Assembly: GCF_900142845.1 (NCBI RefSeq)
Contig: NZ_FSRU01000001.1
Coordinates: 744,001-808,000, forward strand
Source of the DNA: Paraburkholderia phenazinium
GTDB taxonomy: Bacteria; Pseudomonadota; Gammaproteobacteria; Burkholderiales; Burkholderiaceae
Length of the DNA: 64,000 nucleotides
Direction: 5' to 3'
Shown here: piece by piece, positions 36,027 to 43,371 of the stretch
Numbering within the stretch: the first letter of the stretch is position 1
Layout of the letters: the number at the start of each line of letters is the position of its first letter
The notes under the pieces: model-generated
The model's database searches: none
What the model saw: only the letters and a program-made list of their open reading frames with translations
What the model was told of the DNA's origin: nothing
Made by a program: the position numbers and the translations under genes

Positions 36027-36605
36027 ATGTCGGTACTGGTACTGGGGTTGGTGATTTTTCTGGGCGTACATTCGGTGCGAGTCTTCGCCGAATCATGGCG
36101 TACACGGCAGATCGCCCGGCTAGGCGAGAAGGGGTGGAAAAGCGCCTATGCGCTGGCCTCTGCCGTGGGGTTGGTGCTGGTCATCTGGGGCTATGGCATC
36201 GCGCGGCGCGATCCGGTCGTACTGTGGGCGCCGCCCGTTTGGGCGCCGCACCTCACTGCGCTGCTGACGCTGATCGCCTTCATTCTCTTTCTTTCCGCTT
36301 ACATTCCTGCCACTCATTTCAAGGCGTGGGTTCATCATCCGATGGCCTTGAGCGCGGTCTTGTGGGCGTTCGCGCATCTGCTGGCGAACGGCACGTTGAA
36401 CGCGGTGGTGCTGTTTGGCGCCTTTCTCGTGTGGGCGCTGCTGGATTATCGTGCCGGGCGTCGGCGGGATCTGGCGCTAGGCCAGGTTTATCCGGCTGGG
36501 ACACTGGCGAAGGATGCGATCGCAGTGGTGGGCGGCGCGGTGGCCTGGGCGGTGTTTGCGTTCTGGTTGCATGCGTGGTTGATCGGGGTTCGGCCGCTAG
36601 GGTGA
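36027..36605 (+). CDS. NnrU-family membrane protein
   Basis: Integral membrane protein of 192 residues with five to six hydrophobic segments. The family pattern includes FLGVHSVRVFAESWRTR at the N-terminus, YALASAVGLVLVIWGYGIAR, and FKAWVHHPMALSAVLWAFAHLLANG, whose His residues could bind haem. NnrU proteins are linked to nitric-oxide and nitrite metabolism in some proteobacteria, but many copies, such as this one, have no denitrification genes nearby. The ATG is chosen from the ribosome site GCGAGGAG. The gene is convergent with tssE. Confidence 0.88.
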   Translation: MSVLVLGLVIFLGVHSVRVFAESWRTRQIARLGEKGWKSAYALASAVGLVLVIWGYGIARRDPVVLWAPPVWAPHLTALLTLIAFILFLSAYIPATHFKAWVHHPMALSAVLWAFAHLLANGTLNAVVLFGAFLVWALLDYRAGRRRDLALGQVYPAGTLAKDAIAVVGGAVAWAVFAFWLHAWLIGVRPLG

Positions 36606-36631
36606 TTCTTCGCTCTAGCAACCGCCCGCGT

Positions 36632-36657
36632 TGCGATGTCTGCGATGTCTGCGGTGT
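36632..36657. repeat. Short tandem repeat, TGCGATGTC unit
   Basis: Two perfect 9-base copies followed by one imperfect copy (TGCGGTGTG), in the 56-base gap between the convergent NnrU and tssE genes. Confidence 0.7.
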
Positions 36658-36661
36658 GAGG

Positions 36662-37093
36662 TCAGCGGTCGGGCTTTGGCTGCTGCACCCGCTCCACTCG
36701 CATCCGTCCCGGTGGCTCAAAATACGTTCCGAACCGCACCAGTCCGGCCTTCTTCAGATGACAGGTCATCTCGTAGCTCACGAGGACGCCGGGGTCGGCA
36801 TTGTCGATATAGTCGACGTCGATGGCCCGGATGCGCGGCTCATAGGCCAGCAGCGTGGCTTCCATCTGCTGCTTGAGCAGATGCGCCGAAGCCGGCAGCG
36901 CCTTGTAGATATTCGTGAGGTCCGGTAAGCCGTAGTCGGGCAAGTGCTTGAGCGCTCCGGCTCGCGTATTGAGAATGCGGCGGATGTTTTGCTGGACGCT
37001 CATGATCTCTAGCGTCTTGTCGTCGTAGGCGTCGAGCGACTCGCCGCCGATGTGGCCCAGCAGCATGTCGTACAGGGAAGGACCGGGTGGCAT
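36662..37093 (-). CDS. tssE: T6SS baseplate protein TssE (gp25-like)
   Basis: Type VI secretion baseplate wedge component with the gp25/lysozyme-like fold; 143 residues, full length. The start is the ATG at 37093 (MPPGPSLYDMLLGHIGG). The diagnostic segment is SVQQNIRRILNTRAGALKHLPDYGLPDL (about residues 32-59), which carries the EN/QN-R-RxLLNTR.G pattern. A C-terminal strand set follows (EPRIRAIDVDYID). The gene looks intact, but the locus around it is broken: hcp upstream is truncated and the sheath, ClpV and membrane genes are absent from the window. Function in secretion is therefore doubtful unless another locus complements it. Confidence 0.88.
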   Translation of the reverse strand: MPPGPSLYDMLLGHIGGESLDAYDDKTLEIMSVQQNIRRILNTRAGALKHLPDYGLPDLTNIYKALPASAHLLKQQMEATLLAYEPRIRAIDVDYIDNADPGVLVSYEMTCHLKKAGLVRFGTYFEPPGRMRVERVQQPKPDR

Positions 37094-37104
37094 CGCGTGT
37101 TCTC

Positions 37105-37431
37105 TCAGGCGCTGAAGCCGGGTGGAACCGGATCGTCGGTGCAGGCGTTGGCCGAAACCGGTGCATCGTTGCGATCGATAGAGTCGATCATGAGTTGCTC
37201 GTCCTGCCGCGCCAGCAACTCGCGCGACACAGCCGGCTGAAAGTGGGCGACGAGGTGAGGATGAATCGCGTCGAACAGTGCGGCCTGCGAGATGGAATGG
37301 TTCTCCGCCGTTTGCTGCGCGCCTTTCACCGAATGCCGGTCGAGTTCGGGCATCAACTGCCGGATCAGCGTCGCGCTCGCGCAATGCGGATTGAGCTTGC
37401 GAAGCAGGTGAGTGGAGTCGCGCATCGTCAT
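37105..37431 (-). CDS. Hypothetical protein between hcp remnant and tssE
   Basis: A 108-residue frame starting MTMRDSTHLLRKLNPHCASA, on the same strand as tssE and 11 bases before it. No signal peptide or membrane segment is seen. The opening LLRKLNPHCASA faintly recalls the N-terminal repeat of TssH/ClpV, but the rest does not match, so it is not called that. It has no good ribosome site. It may be an accessory gene or a decayed piece of the T6SS locus. Confidence 0.4.
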   Translation of the reverse strand: MTMRDSTHLLRKLNPHCASATLIRQLMPELDRHSVKGAQQTAENHSISQAALFDAIHPHLVAHFQPAVSRELLARQDEQLMIDSIDRNDAPVSANACTDDPVPPGFSA

Positions 37432-37468
37432 GGAGGTGGGCGGAAGGAAGCCCCTTGTCGGGACAATG

Positions 37469-37501
37469 AAAAAGCGCCGGTCGACGCGCGGTCGACCGGC
37501 G
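37469..37501 (-). terminator. Rho-independent terminator after the hcp remnant
   Basis: A perfect 11-bp stem CGCCGGTCGAC / GTCGACCGGCG with a 5-base loop. On the minus strand it is followed by CTTTTTC. It lies 69 bases after the hcp stop, as expected for a strongly expressed hcp gene, and would separate hcp from the genes at 37431 and 37093. Confidence 0.85.
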
Positions 37502-37569
37502 AAACGAAGGCCGGCACACCTTCAACGCGGGGTCGTTGTGCCAGTGCCGGCTTCCGGAGAGACTGGCTC

Positions 37570-37842
37570 TTACGAGCGCTCGTTCCAGCTATCCGCGTGA
37601 ATGATGTTGCCGTCCTTGTACGACCACGTGATCTTCTCGTAGCGCAATTCGACGTCTTCGAGGTGGTTGTGCTTTTCGTAGTCCGGATTCTTGATGTCGA
37701 GCATCTTCGGATTGACCGCCACGACCTTCACGTTGTCGAGCTTCGTGTTGAAGTACTCCTTCTCCTTGCCCGCGTCGTCGATCTTGTACCACTTGATCTC
37801 GATCGACTTGAGCGTTTGACCACTCGTTACGGCCTTGTACAA
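37570..37842 (-). pseudogene. hcp: T6SS Hcp (TssD), 3' fragment only
   Basis: About 90 residues equal to the C-terminal half of Hcp: YKAVTSGQTLKSIEIKWYKI, EKEYFNTKLDNVKVVAVNP, and HLEDVELRYEKITWSYKDG ending in IIHADSWNERS. A complete Hcp is about 160-170 residues, so the N-terminal half is missing. Hcp similarity stops at 37842, and reading further upstream meets a stop within two codons. At exactly this point tssF sequence begins on the other strand. The TTG at 37842 is an ordinary Leu codon of the lost gene, not a true start. Confidence 0.9.
37835..37842. repeat. 8-base palindrome TTGTACAA at the hcp/tssF junction
   Basis: TTGTACAA is a perfect palindrome shared by both gene fragments. Read leftward it is the first intact Hcp codons (Leu-Tyr-Lys). 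Read rightward it opens the tssF remnant (Leu-Tyr-Lys-Tyr). It marks the rearrangement point. Confidence 0.85.
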
Positions 37843-38893
37843 GTATCAACTGCTGCTCGAATATTTCACGTTTCGCGAGAAGTTTCTCTTCGTCGATCTG
37901 TGCGGTCTGGACGTCGCGAAACTGCCGGCGCAAGCAACGAGCTTCGAGATCGAGGTCCTGCTGACGCATCGTTATCCCGCCGACCAGCGCTTCACAACCG
38001 ACAACGTGCGGCTTTACTGCACGCCCGTGATCAATCTGTTCACGCTCGATGCAGAGTCGATCCCGGTCGACCATCACGAAACGGAATACCGTGTCGTGCC
38101 TGCCGGCCATCAGGGTGAACACGTCGAAACCTACTCGGTGGACGCGGTCGAATCGTTCGACCACGAGAGCGCGGAGCGCTACGAGTATGTGCCGTTCGCC
38201 ACGTTCCGGCATCGTGGCGGCATGCTGCGGCACGAGGCGCCTGAACGGTATTTCCACACCCGGGTGCGTCCGGGCGTCACCGGTCTGCACGACACGTGGA
38301 TCATCCTCGGCGGCCACGCGTGGGAAACTATGGAGGATCTGCCGGAGGAAAGCCTGTCGCTGCGCGTGACGGGCACGAACGGCATGCTGCCGCGAAAGGG
38401 GCTGCGCGAAGCGAGCATCGACGAACTGGGCGAAAGCACGCCGAACGTTGCCGGCGTGCGCAATCTGGCGGCGCCCACACTGCCGCTCTATCCGCCCACC
38501 GGCGACCGCTTCCAGTGGCGGGTGCTATCGCACCTCGCGCCGAACTTCCTGTCGATGATGGACGCCGAAGTGCTGCGCGGTGCATTGGCGCTTTACGACT
38601 GGAGCGATGACGAGCTGAACCGCCGGCGCCTCGCGGGCATCCTGCATGTGTCGGAAGAACTGCTTGAGGAGGTGTCCGGTGGTTCGGTGGAGCGGGGCGT
38701 GCTGATCGAAGTGACGCTCGATTCTCACGCGTTTGCCGGTGAAGGCGACGTGATGCTGTTCGGTGAACTGTTGCACCGGTTTTTCGCGCTGTACGCGGAA
38801 ATCAACCTGTTCACGAAGCTCGCGATTGTGAGCCTGCCCTCCCAGCAACGTACCGTATGGCCGCGCAGCAAGGCGCTGCGTTCCCCCTTATGA
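37835..38893 (+). pseudogene. tssF: T6SS baseplate TssF, 3' fragment only
   Basis: About 350 residues equal to the C-terminal part of TssF, which is normally near 600. The similarity starts at YQLLLEYFTFREKFLFVDL, corresponding to the RLLQEYFAFPEKF segment in the middle of intact TssF. It continues through VDHHETEYRVVPAG, GRRTVWPR-like ends and the typical PTGDRFQWRVLSHLAPNFLS segment. The N-terminal 40 percent is missing and is replaced by the inverted hcp remnant. There is no promoter or ribosome site for the fragment. Its end overlaps tssG by 37 bases (or 4 bases with the later tssG start). Confidence 0.9.
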
Positions 38894-40017
38894 ATCCACG
38901 CGACCTGCCGAATCTTGAACCGCTCGTCGCCTCGCTGCTGGCGCGCGCGCCGACGATGGGCTTCATGCAGTTGTGCCAGTTGCTCGAAGTGCGCGTACCG
39001 GATCATCCCGGCTTCGGTGAGTGCGACACGCTGGAGCATGAGCCGGTGCGATTCCGTCCGCGTCCGCGCCTCGGCTTTCCCGCGGGTGAAGTGTCGTCGG
39101 TCGAGGTGGATGACGGCTCCGGCGCATTCGGGTCCAACGCGGCGCCGGCAATCCGCACGACATTCATGGGTCTCTACGGTGTGGATGCCGCGATGCCTTC
39201 GCACATGATCGACGACATCGCGCTGCGCGAGGAGGGGCATGAAGCGCTCGAAGCCTTTCTCGACCAGTTCAATCACCGCATCGTGACGCTGCTGTATCGC
39301 GCATGGAAGAAGTACCGTTATCCGATCGGTTTCCGGCCCGGCGGTACCGATGGGCATTCCCGCAAGCTGTTGAATCTCGCCGGTTTCGGCTGGGGGGAGA
39401 AGCCGGCGCGGGCGGGGCTGCCGGATTCGCGTGTCCTTGCGCTACTGGGTTTGCTGATTCAGCGCACTCGCACGCCCGAAGGTCTTGCCGGTGTCGTCGC
39501 GCTGGCGGTGCCTGGCGTCGAGGTGCGTGTCGACGAGTTCTATCCGACGCTAAAGGGCGCGGGCGCACCTAAGCCGCTGACGTCGACCGGCAGCGCGAGG
39601 CATGCGCCGCAGGAGGACGGCAAACGCCGCGGTCTTGCAGGCGGCTATGTGCTGGGAAGTCGCATCGAGTATCGCAGTCGCGCCGCACGCGTGACCTTGC
39701 GGCCGGCGAGCGCCGAACAGGCGCACGACCTGTTGCCCGGCGCGTGGCTGCACCGTGAGCTGATGGCCTTCATCCGCCTGTACGTCGGCACGAAGGCGGA
39801 TGTGTTTCTGCGCATGGAAGTGTCGTCGAAGCACGTGCCGGCGCCTAGGCTCGGTGCAACGTTGCCGGCGTCGCCTGAGCGCGCTGGACCGGCGCCGCGC
39901 CTGTCGTGGACCACGGTGCTGCCCTCGGACGACGAGCGTCTCATCACGATCCCGCTCGGCGCCTACGAAGTATTTCCTGCGCCGGGGCTCAACCCGTTCC
40001 TCGCGACGCTTGCCTGA
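38857..40017 (+). CDS. tssG: T6SS baseplate protein TssG
   Basis: Baseplate wedge protein of 386 residues, full length for the family. It has the typical opening (PLVASLLARAPTMGFMQLCQLLE), RFRPRPRLGFPAGEV, FMGLYGVDAAMP and FLDQFNHRIVTLLYRAWKKYR, which includes the conserved FDLFNHRLI.LFYRAW-like block. Two starts are possible: ATG 38857 (MAAQQG, used here because it resembles other TssG N-termini) or ATG 38890, which overlaps the tssF stop as ATGA. Expression is doubtful because its operon promoter was lost with the 5' half of tssF. Confidence 0.88.
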   Translation: MAAQQGAAFPLMNPRDLPNLEPLVASLLARAPTMGFMQLCQLLEVRVPDHPGFGECDTLEHEPVRFRPRPRLGFPAGEVSSVEVDDGSGAFGSNAAPAIRTTFMGLYGVDAAMPSHMIDDIALREEGHEALEAFLDQFNHRIVTLLYRAWKKYRYPIGFRPGGTDGHSRKLLNLAGFGWGEKPARAGLPDSRVLALLGLLIQRTRTPEGLAGVVALAVPGVEVRVDEFYPTLKGAGAPKPLTSTGSARHAPQEDGKRRGLAGGYVLGSRIEYRSRAARVTLRPASAEQAHDLLPGAWLHRELMAFIRLYVGTKADVFLRMEVSSKHVPAPRLGATLPASPERAGPAPRLSWTTVLPSDDERLITIPLGAYEVFPAPGLNPFLATLA

Positions 40018-40030
40018 TTCCGGAGTTTCC

Positions 40031-40564
40031 ATGCCTATCCGTTCAACAGCGACCCTTCTCGCAGCCAGCTTGCTGCTGTCCGCTTGCGGCGCCTGGCAGT
40101 CCGTCTCGGACACGAGCTCGAGCGCGTATCACGCGGTGTTCTTCAAACAGGTCAAGGTACTCAACGTCGACCTGACCGCTCGCGCGTCGCTCAATCCCGA
40201 CGAGGCGCAACGCTCGACGTCGGTCGCGGTGCGCGTGTACCAGCTCAAGGACCGCAAGTTATTCGATAGCGCGTCGTACGACGATCTGCTGAAGCACGAC
40301 AAGACCGTGCTTGCGCAGGATCTGCAGGCGAGTATCGCGACGGTCGTCAACCCCGGCGGTTCTGCAAGCATGTCGCAACCGATGCAGGCCGACACGGAAT
40401 ACGTGGCCGTTGTCGTGTTCTACCGCGACCCGGATTCGAATGGCGCGTGGCGCCGCGTCGTCGCGAAGAAAAAGCTCTCCGCCGATGCACCGCTCAAGCT
40501 GGAACTTGTCGCCAACAGACTGGCGAGTCCCGGCGACACGCCCGGTGTGAGGAGCGATCAATGA
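40031..40564 (+). CDS. tssJ: T6SS outer-membrane lipoprotein TssJ
   Basis: Lipoprotein of 177 residues that anchors the T6SS membrane complex by binding TssM. A signal peptide with lipobox LLLSAC (Cys about residue 19) precedes a transthyretin-like beta sandwich. Landmarks are LNVDLTARASLNPDEA, SVAVRVYQLKDRKLFDSASYDDLL and VAVVVFYRDPDSNGAWRRVV. A ribosome site (CGGAG) lies upstream, and the gap to tssG is 13 bases. Neither TssM nor TssL is encoded in the window, so it is part of an incomplete locus. Confidence 0.9.
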   Translation: MPIRSTATLLAASLLLSACGAWQSVSDTSSSAYHAVFFKQVKVLNVDLTARASLNPDEAQRSTSVAVRVYQLKDRKLFDSASYDDLLKHDKTVLAQDLQASIATVVNPGGSASMSQPMQADTEYVAVVVFYRDPDSNGAWRRVVAKKKLSADAPLKLELVANRLASPGDTPGVRSDQ

Positions 40565-40637
40565 CGCACACTTGTGCCGCACGCTGCGGCAAGGTGTTGC
40601 CGCATCAAGCGCCTTAACCAAAGACGCTCATGAGATA

Positions 40638-40663
40638 AAAAAAAGCCCGCACAGCGCGGGCTC
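40638..40663 (-). terminator. Rho-independent terminator of the pcaHG operon
   Basis: On the minus strand: AGCCCGC-GCTGT-GCGGGCT followed by a run of eight T. It lies about 80 bases after the pcaG stop and acts leftward only. Confidence 0.9.
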
Positions 40664-40741
40664 AAAGTACTCGGAGTTTCGCAATCAAGTCGCATCGCGA
40701 GCCGCGATCCTATCGCTCGATTGTGAAAGGGCCGTGAAAGC

Positions 40742-41332
40742 TCATAAATCGAAGAATACGGTTTCCTGCTCGCCTTGCATGCGGATATCGAACCGGTACA
40801 CCGTTTTGCTGGTGCCAGGCTCGCGTCGTGCGATCAGCGTGGCGCGGCGCTCCGCGGGCACGCTAGCCAGCACCGGATCGCTGTCGTTCGCAGCGGCCTC
40901 GTCGTCGAAGTAGATCCGCGTGAAGGTATGCAGCAACATGCCGCGCATCGTCAGGATCACATTCAGATGCGGCGCTTCGTTCGCTGAAGCACGCCCCGGC
41001 TTCACGGTCTCGACAATGAACCGCTTCTGCGCATCGGTCCCGGTGCCGACCCGTGCAAAGCCACGAAAGCCGCTGGCTTCCACTTCCGCCCGCGAAGCCG
41101 GATAGCGCCCCTCGCTATCCACTTGCGACACCTCGAGCATCGCATCGCCCACCACCTTGCCGTCGCCATCGAACACCTGGCCGACAATCGTGATGTGCTG
41201 GCCGGCCGCTTCGTAGTCCGCAACTGCGGTCGTAAAGAGACTCTTGAAATCGAAGTTGTACTGCTCGGGACACAGGCCATACGCGAAGTACGGTCCAACC
41301 GTTTGCGAAGGCGTTTGTTTGAGTACGGTCAT
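40742..41332 (-). CDS. pcaG: Protocatechuate 3,4-dioxygenase alpha subunit
   Basis: Structural subunit of the intradiol dioxygenase that opens protocatechuate to beta-carboxy-cis,cis-muconate in the beta-ketoadipate pathway; 196 residues. The N-terminus LKQTPSQTVGPYFAYGL is typical of the alpha chain. The fold continues with MLEVSQVDSEGRYP, GFRGFARVGT and APHLNVILTMRGMLLHTFTRIYF. The two iron-binding His positions of the beta chain are not kept (APHLNV, MRGMLLH), as expected. It follows pcaH after 3 bases. Confidence 0.95.
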   Translation of the reverse strand: MTVLKQTPSQTVGPYFAYGLCPEQYNFDFKSLFTTAVADYEAAGQHITIVGQVFDGDGKVVGDAMLEVSQVDSEGRYPASRAEVEASGFRGFARVGTGTDAQKRFIVETVKPGRASANEAPHLNVILTMRGMLLHTFTRIYFDDEAAANDSDPVLASVPAERRATLIARREPGTSKTVYRFDIRMQGEQETVFFDL

Positions 41333-41335
41333 GGC

Positions 41336-42040
41336 TTAGCGCTCCATCGGAGTTTCGTTCGGCCCGCGCAGCACGATGTCGAAATCGTAGCCAAGCGCGT
41401 AGGCTTCCTGGGTCGTATCCAGCGAGAAACGCGACACGAGGCGCTCGCGCGCATGCTCGGGCGTGCCCTGGAAAATCGGATCGAAGGCCAGCAGCGGGTC
41501 GCCGGGAAAATACATCTGTGTCACGAGCCGCGAGCCGAAGTGATCGCCGAACAGCGAGAAGTGAATGTGATTGGGACGCCATGCATTCGGATGATTGCCC
41601 CACGGGTACGCGCCTGGCTTGATCGTCAGAAAGCGATAGCGGCCTTCGTTGTCGGTCAGGCAGCGTCCCGCACCGAGGAAGTTCGGATCCAGCGGCGCGT
41701 CGTGCTGGTCGGCCTTGTGCACATAGCGGCCAGCGGCGTTGGCTTGCCAGATTTCAACCAGCGTATTGCGCACCGGACGGCCGCCTTCGTCGAGCACGCG
41801 GCCCGTCACGATGATGCGCTCGCCGAGCGGCTCGCCATTGCGGACGGCATTGCGCGTCAGGTCGTTATCGAGCGCGCCCAGGTCTTCGGCGCCGTACACC
41901 GGCACGCGCTGGTCGCGCAGCTTTTCCTTCAGCGGAATCAGCGGACGTGTCGGGCCGCGTTTCACGGACGAACCGTAGCCGGGATAGATGTAAGCGGGGT
42001 GCGATTCGAAGTCGCGCGGAGTGAGGATGGACTCGTCCAT
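41336..42040 (-). CDS. pcaH: Protocatechuate 3,4-dioxygenase beta subunit
   Basis: Catalytic subunit carrying the non-haem Fe(III); 234 residues. Iron-ligand region: a Tyr in YRFLTIKPGAYPWGNH and the His pair in RPNHIHFSLFG. The second Tyr ligand lies in GRYVHKADQHD-like context upstream. VTQMYFPGDPLLAFDPIFQG is the usual C-terminal segment. A strong ribosome site (AAGGAG) lies 7 bases before the ATG. It is the first gene of pcaHG, divergent from pcaQ across 109 bases. Catabolic genes for the later beta-ketoadipate steps are not in the window. Confidence 0.95.
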   Translation of the reverse strand: MDESILTPRDFESHPAYIYPGYGSSVKRGPTRPLIPLKEKLRDQRVPVYGAEDLGALDNDLTRNAVRNGEPLGERIIVTGRVLDEGGRPVRNTLVEIWQANAAGRYVHKADQHDAPLDPNFLGAGRCLTDNEGRYRFLTIKPGAYPWGNHPNAWRPNHIHFSLFGDHFGSRLVTQMYFPGDPLLAFDPIFQGTPEHARERLVSRFSLDTTQEAYALGYDFDIVLRGPNETPMER

Positions 42041-42136
42041 GCGGTGTCTCCTTGGATCAATTTTGGAATAGCGGGGGATGGGAGGACTTTAGCCAATCCA
42101 AGAAGTTATGAAAAATGACGTTTTCTCGTGTTTCGT

Positions 42137-42151
42137 ATAACCTCTCGTTAT
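42137..42151. promoter_or_regulatory. Candidate PcaQ operator overlapping the pcaQ start codon
   Basis: ATAAC-CTCTC-GTTAT is a perfect dyad that fits the LysR rule T-N11-A. It resembles the ATAACC-N4-GGTTAA element described for PcaQ in rhizobia and Agrobacterium. Its last two bases are the first two of the pcaQ ATG at 42150, so bound PcaQ could block its own gene while activating pcaHG. Confidence 0.6.
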
Positions 42152-43142
42152 GCAACGAAGTCTCGCGGATAGCCGCGTCAAATTCCGTCATCTCCAGTGT
42201 TTTCTGGCCGTCGCGCAGTTCGGCGGGGTTCAGAAGGCGGCGGCGAGCTTGTCTATTACGCAGCCGGCCGTCTCGAAGACGGTCGCCGAGCTGGAGGCCA
42301 TTCTCGGCGTCAGGCTGTTCGAGCGCGGCCGCCACGGGGCGGTGACCACGCGCGAGGGCCAGCTCTTCATGCCGCACGCCAGCGCCTGTGTCAGTGCGCT
42401 GCGGCAAGGCGTGGATCTGCTGGCGCGGGCTGAGGGCGCGGCCTCGGCCACGCTGGAGATCGGCATTTTGCCCACCGTCGCGAGCGCGCTGGTGCCGCCC
42501 GTGCTCAAGCTGTTCGCCGCCCAATGGCCGCGCGTAATCGTGCGTCTTGCTACGGGCGCGAACCCGGAACTGCTGGAGCGGCTGAAGGCGGGCAGCATCG
42601 AATTCGCCGTGGGGCGTCTGGCCGACCCCGAGCGCATGGTTGGACTCAGCTTCGAGCAACTGTTCAACGAGCCGCTGATTGCCGTGGTGCGCGCCGGGCA
42701 TCCGCTGGCGGCGAGCGCGGGGTTGCCCGCCGCCTTGCTCGAAGGCTTTACGGTGGTCGTGCCGCCGTTCGGCACGCTGATCCGGCAGTCGGCGGACAGT
42801 CTGCTGGCGGCGTGGGGCGTGCCGCCGCTCTCGGCTTTCGTCGAAGTGCTTTCGGTGTCGACCGGCCGGGCGCTGGCGCTTGAGAACGACGCGGTCTGGT
42901 TCGTGCCGCAAAGTGCAGTCGAATATGAGTTGGCGCACGGCATGCTGGTGCGTCTGCCGCTGCCGTTCGCGGGGACTGACGAGCCGGTCGGCCTGATCCG
43001 GCGCTCGGATACGCAGCCGTCGCCGGTGGGCCTGGCGTTGATCGACGCGCTGCGCACGGTCGCCCGGCAACGCATGGCCGCCGCCGCTGCGGCCGCCATG
43101 CCGCCGGCCAAGGCCACGAGGCGCCGCCGCAAGCCGCGCTGA
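42150..43142 (+). CDS. pcaQ: LysR-family activator of pca genes, PcaQ-like
   Basis: LysR-type regulator of 330 residues. The N-terminal helix-turn-helix is KFRHLQCFLAVAQFGGVQKAAASLSITQPAVSK (recognition helix about residues 31-45). The effector domain has LEIGILPTVASALVPPVL, RVIVRLATGANPELLERL and PPFGTLIRQSADSLL. PcaQ proteins activate pcaHG in response to beta-carboxy-cis,cis-muconate. Placement back to back with pcaH and strong overall resemblance support the name. The C-terminus ends in an Ala-rich then basic tail (KATRRRRKPR) of no known purpose. There is no Shine-Dalgarno; the start overlaps a dyad. Confidence 0.9.
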   Translation: MQRSLADSRVKFRHLQCFLAVAQFGGVQKAAASLSITQPAVSKTVAELEAILGVRLFERGRHGAVTTREGQLFMPHASACVSALRQGVDLLARAEGAASATLEIGILPTVASALVPPVLKLFAAQWPRVIVRLATGANPELLERLKAGSIEFAVGRLADPERMVGLSFEQLFNEPLIAVVRAGHPLAASAGLPAALLEGFTVVVPPFGTLIRQSADSLLAAWGVPPLSAFVEVLSVSTGRALALENDAVWFVPQSAVEYELAHGMLVRLPLPFAGTDEPVGLIRRSDTQPSPVGLALIDALRTVARQRMAAAAAAAMPPAKATRRRRKPR

Positions 43143-43371
43143 AGCGAATCGAGGCCGCGTCTTCGCAGGGGAAGGCGGCGCGAGATGGTGAACCATCTAG
43201 TACAAAATGCAGTTGCGGGCGGCCCCGTCCCCGGTGTACAAACACGGTGCGAAAGTTATCGCCAGTTCACGCACCGCGTAGCATCCATAAGATGCCGCCA
43301 CGTTGCGCAATTGCGCTGGCCTGCATACAACATCAGGAAGAGCGTCGGAACGTATGATCAAGGAGAATGCC

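Noticed and set aside
37510..37551. Long-loop stem GCCGGCAC / GTGCCGGC as a second terminator
   Set aside because: The loop is 26 bases and no T-run follows; the perfect 11-bp hairpin beside it explains termination.
37087..38118. Rightward 343-codon frame running across tssE, hcp and tssF remnants
   Set aside because: It crosses three genes out of frame; an artefact of GC-rich sequence.
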